A DNA stretch of 64,000 nt from NCBI GenBank assembly GCA_005406025.1, contig BGZK01000861.1, positions 186,001-250,000 on the forward strand. Direction: 5' to 3'. The translations under genes were made by a program, and so were the position numbers. A model generated the notes under the pieces. The model had not been told where the DNA came from. It saw only the letters and a list, made by a program, of their open reading frames with translations, and searched no databases. Shown here piece after piece: positions 58,316-64,000 of the stretch; within the stretch, counting starts at the first letter, position 1; each line of letters opens with the position of its first letter. The DNA is from Eumeta japonica. Lineage: Eukaryota > Arthropoda > Insecta > Lepidoptera > Psychidae.

Positions 58316-59499
58316 ATCCAATGATAAAAATTCACTTACGTCTTTTTCTAAGTCTCTTTATGAATTAGAATACATTAATACACAGACCGGGGTAAGATCT
58401 GGCTTCGTCCGGGTCGCAGTCTTGCACGGTGTTCTACGTTGTCGCTGGTGGTATAAGAATGGATAGAAATAATTATAAGCTCGAATTTACTTTTCGACTT
58501 ATCGTATGTATTTGAAATGTACATTTTTTCCATTTTAAACTTTTTGCTTTTTAATTTATGCTCTTACACCCTATGACTTCCTTTATAGGTAGAATCAATG
58601 TCTTTTTTTGTTTAAGTAACTCTTATGAACAAATATTAATACTATTTTTTATGCAAAGTTGCAAATTGTCTGAAAATTATTTGTCAAATTTAATTATAAT
58701 GTAATCCTTATATTAACCACTTAATTTGTTAAATATTCTTTCTTAAAAATTATTACTAGGTGTAAAATTATTATTTTACGAAATTATTTAATATTCGTGA
58801 ATACATATATAACTTGGATTAAAACAAATTGATTATATATACAGGCATTTAAATGTGTCATCGACCAGTGATCATGCTTAGAATAGAGCTGGAGCTATTG
58901 CGGCCCTGCGCTGTATGGCAGAGAAGCCGTCTTATAAACAATAGAAGCGATGCACAAACAAGCGCATCCTGAAAGCTTTGTTGTACCTATCGAACGCGCA
59001 CAAAAAATCTTCCAAGATCTCATAAAACTTTTTGCTAGTGTTATATATACATAAATAATTCTGGTATTTTTAGCGCAACGAATTCTTCAATTTTAAAACT
59101 ATGCCTTTTTACATTTTCATTTCATTTATCTCTTTCGAATTTTGTTTGTCAAGTTTTTGTACAGCTATCTATTTGCCATTGTCAAAGTCTGGTTATGCGT
59201 AACAAAATGAACAATATCGTTAAATCGTTTTTCTCTTGTGGCATTACGATTTGACTTCGTGGAAATTTTAAAGCCTATAAATCCGTGAAATATGAATTTC
59301 AATAAAAAAGTTCAATATTATTTGTTGAGTAAAAGTATATGCACATAATAAAAAATGTGTGCACTCTCGACTTCAAGACGAAGGACTTTTTGAACACCGA
59401 TTTCTTTCACTTGTGTACCTCATTTTTTTCATACAATTCGTAGATATAAATGTACATTTTTTTTTGATGCGTACACGTGAAAAAAAAATCGGAACAATC
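58316..59499. other. AT-rich intergenic, nothing recognised
   Basis: GC-richer patches at 58385-58450 and 58870-58990. No supported gene or repeat. Confidence 0.5.
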
Positions 59500-59765
59500 C
59501 CAACACCATAAGTCAACGCTAACATACGGGCGGGAATGGTCGAGGTCGCTCACTGATAACGCTCGAAATTTATGCAAGTCATTTTTTAACCCTTTCGTTG
59601 ACGCAGTGGCCGACGGACCGTGCCGTGACTGACGACTCGCGATCTGTTGCATAACGGCTATATTTCCCGATATGATTTTTTTTTTGGGATCGGAGTCATC
59701 CGCGTGTGCGCGTGCGGCGGCGGTACAACTCATGATCGAGGGCAAATCGGCCAGTGAGTTTTTAA
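59500..59765. other. GC-rich island
   Basis: A CpG-rich block including GTGTGCGCGTGCGGCGGCGG near 59703-59722. A 112-codon minus frame (59407-59745) spans it, with an Ala/Ser-rich start and an AT-derived tail, but no recognised domain. It is a candidate regulatory element; a short exon cannot be excluded. Confidence 0.4.
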
Positions 59766-60309
59766 TTTAAGCCAAAACCGAAATTTGGAAGCAAAAGTGG
59801 TAAAACACTTAAAAAAATAGTATTTATAAACATTGATTCTTGGAAAACCGTACTTTATGTGTATACTTTGTCATTGCAAATCTTATCATATTCACTTAGG
59901 TATACTCATAATAAAACATTGAAGGTATGTATACACAACAAGTCCTTCAATGTTTTGCGATGTTATGAGTTTGGTACGATTTTAAATACTTTAACAGCTT
60001 CGGGGCTAAAAGTTTGACCCGGATATTATAAGAAAACAAAGGATTTATGTATTAAAATTATAATTAATTAGAACTTACAAAATGAAATTATACATACTGA
60101 GCGGTAAAACAACAGAGTATTTTTATACCAAAAGGGAAGTTGAAGCTCTTATTCCGATCGATTCTTTTCGCAGGAAATTTAGAGGATAGAAGAAAGTATT
60201 TAATAATTATTATGTTGAGCTTTCAATTTATTTGTATTAGGCCCTTTGAGGTATCTGGATGTTTTGCTTGTAAAACGATCGAATAAATAATACAATTAGT
60301 CCATGAACA
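59766..60309. other. AT-rich intergenic with an inverted repeat
   Basis: ACATTGAAGG (59918-59927) recurs inverted as CCTTCAATGT (59943-59952). No gene is supported. Confidence 0.5.
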
Positions 60310-60545
60310 GACAATAATATACAAATCCGAGGCGTTTCGCCGCTAGAAATCCAGACAAAACGACGGCGGACAGACAAAGAATTGCAATAACAACATTACC
60401 GGCTGTATGATAAGTGCATTATGAGTTCGTCAGCGCCGTCTCAGAGGGATAATTGAGGAATTGAACGGCGGCCCGTTTCTGCACTGCGCTTCTCCATTCG
60501 TCCGCTGGCGCTGTTGACTACTCACCATTTGGACTAACAACCATT
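60310..60545. other. GC-rich island
   Basis: A CpG-rich block lacking open frames. It is one of the series of islands in the right half of the window and a candidate conserved non-coding element. Confidence 0.4.
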
Positions 60546-62599
60546 TTTTATGCTACGATTACACTGAAGGTCTCATTTTATAACTATATCATCTTTATGT
60601 GCTCTGAATATAAGCGCAGCGATAAATCAGGAATACGGTCTGCGAATACAAATGAAGCGTGTGAAGCCATGAACGGGGCGATATCTTAAGGCTTACAAAG
60701 CTTAAACGAAATTAATGTCTGTAGCATCGGAATGATGAAGTGTTAAACAATTTTTATACATCATGTCACTACCCTTCTTTAAAATTCTGAATTTCTGTAT
60801 AAAAAAAATAGAATAAAATAAATGTATATTATTTCGCTTCAAAAATCTCCTACCTAATAGTTTTATTGAAATTAGACAATTAACTTAAAGAAAATATTGG
60901 TTTAAATGCAATGTATTACCGTATCCACACTGGTAGTGGAGCGGTTTACGTTGAACTCTTATTGGTTAAAATTTGACGGTAACCGCATCGTAAATGTTTA
61001 ATATAAATAACAAATTCACCATCATATCGATGGCTTTTAATACGAAAAACATATAGAAAAATGACTGAACAATTAATTGAATAATTCTATGTGTCTCAGT
61101 TTTCAATTTGTGTTCAAAGATACGTGCTAAATTGATATCAGCATCGCGCATCTGCACTACTACGATAGGTTCAACTTGGTCAGAAATAATTGCATAGCCT
61201 TTATAAAAACCTTATCGCTATCTGATTATGTTTGAGAAGTGACAGCTTTACTTTTATGTCATTACGAAATAATTACAAATGTATTGTATTCTCACTAACT
61301 TATTACGCTATATTAAACTTTCATCGCGAACTTTTCTTTCAAATCGGACTAGGCTGTATTCATTACATATGACCTTTGTCGTAACGTTAATGTTGCTAAT
61401 TTATGTGGTCCGTCCATATCGCTATCACATTGTTCCAAAAGCAGCATACTTCCTGTGTTCTTCTATATAATTATCTCAATTAAAAACCGAAAATGAAGTC
61501 ACTTACGCACATATCAAGTATTGTACGTCCATTACACTCGATCAACTGGAGGAAGCACGGCTAGCGCTTTTTCATTTTGTGCTCGCTAATAAAGACCCTT
61601 TTAGCGCCTAGCACTAATAAAGTTACAAACTCTCGAGGCGTTCTCCTTAAATTAGAAAAAAGAGGTTGTCATCTTAAAACTATTTTCTTTTCTCATTTGA
61701 ATTACTTTTCTTTCCATTTATTTTCGACATAGGTTATACTTAATTAAAAAGTTGCTTTAGTTTATTATGTTGTTTTTATTTCTTTTTCAACTTAAGACAT
61801 TTCAAAGACATACAAATATATATAATAATAGTTTTGTTTTTATATGTACAAACACTTTTTTGATAAAATTGCCAAGGCTTAAAATTTATTAATGCATTGT
61901 TTTCTTCTAGTGTAATGGCAAGACCAAATAGACACATTTATGTTAAGCGTAATTTTAAAAAGAAACTCGTCGTTAATTGAAATTGTTTTTAGACATTTAT
62001 AAATATTAATATTACTTATTTACATATATTCTAATGGTGATGAAACACAACATATTAAAAATATATATTAAAATTAATGTGTAATGACACAAATATTTTA
62101 ATGGGCTAGGAGATTTTAAAAATATTTGAATTTAAGAGTAAAAAACAAAACACAGCTCCAGTTAACATTTTGTATATGCAAAAGCTAAAAAACATTTAAC
62201 AAGACTCGTACTGTTTTTTTTGAATATTTTTTTTTTATTTCCACGAAAGTTTACTATTCAAGTTTAACTATGTAGATGGTTTCTTTAAATAAAAATGACA
62301 AGTAATAAAGTGGCCGTGTTTCGCGCCATTTCTGAACCTTTGAAGTAAGTGCATTGTTCCTATGTCATTATTTCTTAACGACAAAGACTGTACATGATAT
62401 AGATTACAGATGGAGCCACAAAAATAAAATACTATGTTATATTTTTATTTATTTTGTGTGTGTATATATTTTGTGTTCACATATTTACTGTTGAAAATTA
62501 ATAAAAGAAAGGCATGAAAAATAAGTAACTGTTCCCATGGAACATTATCATATTCTCACGGTATACTCGAAAGATGTCAACTGACTAATACCCAGATTC
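60546..62599. other. AT-rich intergenic, nothing recognised
   Basis: Two kilobases of AT-rich sequence. The 63-codon frames at 60966-61157 (minus) and 61279-61470 (plus) have no domain. Confidence 0.5.
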
Positions 62600-62780
62600 T
62601 AATATTATAAATGGAAGATTCTAATTGACTGACTGACTGACTGACATCAACGCAGTCGAAATTAATAGAAATAGAAATATGAAACTTGAACCGTAGATTC
62701 CTCGTATGACGTAAACAAGCAGCAAGCAACTACTTTTGAAAATTCAATCCTTAAGAGTGTAAAAGTCCCTCCTTTAGATT
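62600..62780 (+). repeat. Degenerate dispersed repeat with (GACT)n
   Basis: AATATTATAAATGGAAGATTC precedes (TGAC)5 and CATCAACGCAG, then ATGAAACTTGAACCGTAGAT and CGTATGACGTAAACAAGCA. The order AATATTATAAATG - (GACT)n - ATCAACGCA is reminiscent of a frequent lepidopteran repeat, from memory. Ends are undefined. Confidence 0.45.
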
Positions 62781-63019
62781 ATGTGAATCTTTTTAAAAGT
62801 TTATATTTTTTTCTAAAATTTTAAATGTAAAAATTAATATTCAATTTAATGAAAAATTGAGTTTTTTAAAAATAAGTTTAATCTAATTAAAAATTAATTG
62901 TAAGGAGGCTATTAATTATAAACAAGAAAATACGAGTTTAAACGTATTTCATTATTCAGCTTCTAAAGGTGCAAAATAATATATGAGCGTTTGTAGAGAG
63001 ATGCCAGTTTTTTTTTTAG

Positions 63020-63289
63020 AGACCAGAAAAATTTAAGGGTATTATTGTAAATGAAAAGAAACTTACTACCGAAGAGTTATTTCATATTAAATTCTTAAGA
63101 GATAAACATTTATACTTGCAGGAAAAATTAGAACATGTTTACTTTAACACAAACTACGAAATTACTAAAACTATAGACAAAAAAATGGGAGAAATATTAT
63201 ATGTACGTTGCAATGTGTCATCACATATGGTTGTTCCTATTTCAACAAATGACATACGTGTTTCCAGGCCTTTTTTACCTGTTTTATGA
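63020..63289 (+). pseudogene. Unrecognised 89-codon open frame without ATG
   Basis: Preceded by a T-run and TAG (which also looks like a splice acceptor, T9-AG). From AGA at 63020 the frame is open for 89 codons to TGA at 63287. It reads RPEKFKGIIVNEKKL, TTEELFHIKFLRDKHLYLQE, a central stretch KTIDKKMGEILYVRC, and ends PISTNDIRVSRPFLPVL. The mix of charged helix-like and beta-like parts looks protein-like. The only ATGs are internal. An upstream piece, VCREMPVFF, lies in another frame just before the T-run, so a slip in the T-run may separate it from the rest. The family is not recognised. It may be a decayed transposon or gene, an exon, or chance. Confidence 0.35.
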
Positions 63290-63383
63290 TACTTCTGTGA
63301 CGGCTAAGTACATGCGGGGATAAATTGGGGGTATATTTAGTACAAAATAGTAATAATATATTTTATAATAAAATAATAATTTT

Positions 63384-63430
63384 TGACGTAAAATATATTA
63401 TTTTATAATAAAATAATATATTTTACGTCA
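63384..63430. repeat. Perfect palindrome, 23-bp arms, 1-nt centre
   Basis: Both outer ends are TGACGTAAAATATATTATTT-type: positions 63384-63406 are the exact reverse complement of 63408-63430. The arms are AT-rich except for TGACG/CGTCA at the ends. Confidence 0.95.
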
Positions 63431-63605
63431 TCAACCACGCATCCAACGGTGAGTACTATGTGAGTACCGATTCATTCATAGATATTTAGTAGCACCTCTA
63501 ATATTGCAATTTTAATTAAAGAATCACATATCACACGTGCCATCGGACGTATTTTCGCTTTTTGGCCAGAAAACTGCCGAGTGAGGATACACGCCTTCTA
63601 TTTAG
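63431..63605. other. Intergenic
   Basis: No supported gene or repeat. Confidence 0.5.
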
Positions 63606-63758
63606 TCAGCAGATGTTTTAAGTCAGCAACTGGTCTACGCCCATCGGCTGAATGCCGATCGTGTGGTCAATGATGTCATCAAAAATTTTGAAGTCGAAAT
63701 TGTTAAGAAATTTACTGTCATATTTTCTGAGAGAGTACTCAAACTAGTCGAAGTCTAA
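63606..63758 (+). pseudogene. Unrecognised 50-codon open frame without ATG
   Basis: After a TAG the frame reads SADVLSQQLVYAHRLNADRV, then VNDVIKNFEVEIVKKF and ends ERVLKLVEV, with TAA at 63756. It has more G and C at codon third positions than its surroundings and looks helical. Family not recognised. It lies about 320 bp downstream of the 89-codon frame on the same strand, so both could derive from one broken gene, but that is inference. Confidence 0.25.
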
Positions 63759-64000
63759 AGAATTCCATCATGCTGCTGCGCAAGTATTTGAGTATATAGG
63801 AATTTGTGTGGATCGCAACGGAGCTCTCTATTACATTTTCTGTGAATGAGGAAATTGTTTTATTTATCTTAGTGCATGGAACTCTAATAGTTCTTTAAAT
63901 AGTACTGTACTCTATATTACAGTTTAAATATTCTAAACAGCTTGTTGTTTATGTATACAAAACCAAGGCAGGCTACTAGATTAGGCCACGTTGCACATTT
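63759..64000. other. Right edge of the window, nothing recognised
   Basis: AT-rich edge sequence without a supported feature. Confidence 0.5.

Noticed and set aside
59407..59745. 112-codon minus-strand ORF
   Set aside because: Spans a GC island and an AT-rich tail. No domain or supporting signal beyond length.
1..64000. tRNA, rRNA, CRISPR array and known conserved insect microRNAs (let-7, bantam, miR-1, miR-10, miR-iab-4 and others)
   Set aside because: None of the remembered mature sequences, tRNA B-box contexts or regular repeat-spacer arrangements was seen by eye. A covariance-model scan was not possible.

Overview
This window looks like gene-poor, AT-rich nuclear DNA from an insect, most probably a moth or butterfly (Lepidoptera). 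The order is inferred from repeats recognised from memory: the dispersed element ending in GGGTTCCG / CGGAACCCT, the 'CCGCCGCCC ... GGCCTTTTAAGAAGG' repeat, LINE tails reading 'RWFGHLERM ... GILKKG', a Helitron, and mariner and BED-type hAT remnants. No database was searched. No rRNA, tRNA, CRISPR array, known microRNA or intact cellular protein-coding gene was found.

Layout. 0-9 kb holds a long (AT)n tract, paired hairpins, an inverted copy of a common lepidopteran repeat, and a nearly full-length decayed hAT transposon (5.42-7.86 kb) with terminal repeats and a probable target duplication. 9-22 kb has a LINE tail, GC-rich islands, an unclassified dispersed repeat (copy 1), a long foldback element at 15.4-15.8 kb, degenerate GATCGA-type arrays, and a GGGTTCCG element at 19.3-20.0 kb bracketed by two related 120-bp hairpin repeats. 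22-25.2 kb has a promoter-like GC island with a TATA box, then a decayed Helitron that keeps its HUH and tyrosine motifs but has lost nearly all of its helicase. 27-29.6 kb has a 5'-truncated mariner, an antisense LINE fragment and another degenerate array.

30-44 kb is mostly unique sequence. It carries GC-rich islands, a candidate small ORF (30.5 kb), a candidate 5' exon with splice-like borders (32.83-32.99 kb), LINE tails and hairpin clusters. 44-50 kb is repeat-rich: copies 2 and 3 of the unclassified repeat, a perfect 48-bp inverted/tandem repeat array fused to (AT)n tracts, a mariner with both ends (47.47-48.80 kb), and a LINE tail. 50-58.3 kb has a jockey-like LINE fragment, a second LINE 3' end abutting an RTE-like fragment, and another GGGTTCCG element. 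58-64 kb has GC-rich islands, a degenerate repeat, a perfect 23-bp-arm palindrome and two unexplained ATG-less open frames at 63.0-63.8 kb.

No set of genes working together is visible. Transposons are all decayed. The least explained signals are the three-copy unclassified repeat, the palindromic elements, the isolated candidate exon and promoter, and the two open frames near the right edge. None of them amounts to a demonstrated new system.
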